Shown: positions 63,949-64,000 of the stretch, piece by piece
Layout of the letters: each line of letters starts with the position of its first letter
How positions within the stretch are numbered: the stretch's first letter is position 1
From: Bacillus sp. FJAT-25509
GTDB lineage: Bacteria > Bacillota > Bacilli > Bacillales > Bacillaceae_G
Length of the DNA stretch: 64,000 bases
NCBI RefSeq assembly: GCF_001420605.1
Contig: NZ_LJIZ01000021.1
Location: forward strand, 329,856-393,855
Reading direction: 5' to 3'
Program-made: the position numbers and the translations under genes
Notes under the pieces: generated by a model
Databases searched by the model: none
Seen by the model: the letters and a program-made list of their open reading frames with translations, nothing else
What the model was told of the DNA's origin: nothing

Positions 63949-64000
63949 ATGAATAAGTTAAATTGGGACAGAAATCAACTTTGGGAAGGTTGTATTTTGG
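63949..64000 (+). CDS. Start of a gene cut by the window edge
   Basis: ATG 63949 with GAAGGGA upstream opens a frame MNKLNWDRNQLWEGCIL that is still open at the window end. Too short to identify. Confidence 0.55.
   Translation, partial: MNKLNWDRNQLWEGCIL

Overview
The window looks like chromosome from a low-GC, endospore-forming member of the Bacillaceae. Supporting signs are a tricistronic GerA-type germinant receptor operon, many strong AGGAGG-type ribosome binding sites, frequent TTG and GTG starts, YitT, YkvA and DUF3147-type membrane proteins, bacillolysin and subtilisin-family exoproteases, and an AT-rich background. The mix recalls Gottfriedia or Bacillus sensu lato, but the genus cannot be fixed from the sequence alone. 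No rRNA, tRNA, CRISPR array, intact prophage or intact insertion sequence was seen.

Layout. 0-8.7 kb: an ABC-type ATPase, a DUF952 / uracil-DNA-glycosylase-like pair, the gerA-like operon, a MarR-MFS efflux operon and a YitT protein. 8.8-17.7 kb: metabolic genes, namely a KstD-like flavoprotein, an autoregulated MerR-SDR operon, a thiamine-diphosphate 2-keto acid decarboxylase, a LacI regulator with a HAD phosphatase, and an HSL-type hydrolase. 17.8-26.3 kb: an exoprotease region with an M4 neutral protease, three small genes around a helix-turn-helix protein, a 1372-residue subtilase and a lipoprotein that is essentially a free subtilase propeptide (I9) domain. 26.5-33.8 kb: an AraC-type regulator, CbrC and DinB proteins, and a hutU-hutI-MFS cluster lacking hutH, hutG and hutP. 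34.1-36.5 kb: an arsR-arsI-acr3-arsC operon.

36.5-49.7 kb is accessory and partly decaying. It holds small membrane proteins, a dead signal-peptidase-like lipoprotein, acetyltransferases, a cytosine permease, a HEAT-repeat pseudogene, half of an MFS transporter, a frameshifted DHA2 exporter with its repressor, and a MarR-DUF3147 pair. The intergenic spaces carry many copies of a double-hairpin dispersed repeat. 49.9-57.2 kb: tcyP, coding debris, then a more GC-rich segment with a large secreted metallophosphoesterase and a HupE/UreJ-like membrane protein, probably acquired. 57.6-64 kb: a second subtilase paralogous to the first, a secreted serine beta-lactamase-like hydrolase, and the first codons of a gene running off the edge.

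The strongest candidate for an undescribed system is the subtilase set. Two very large secreted proteases each carry an I9 propeptide, a PA insert, a cohesin-like domain and a C-terminal dockerin on one chain, and a membrane-anchored stand-alone I9 lipoprotein lies just downstream of the first. They could form a surface-assembled, self-controlled protease complex; this is inference. Several promoters show readable operators: MarR (7.6 kb), MerR (11.0 kb), ArsR (34.1 and 34.5 kb), an ArsR-like repressor (44.4 and 44.8 kb), MarR (47.4 kb) and a Fur-family-like palindrome before hutU.
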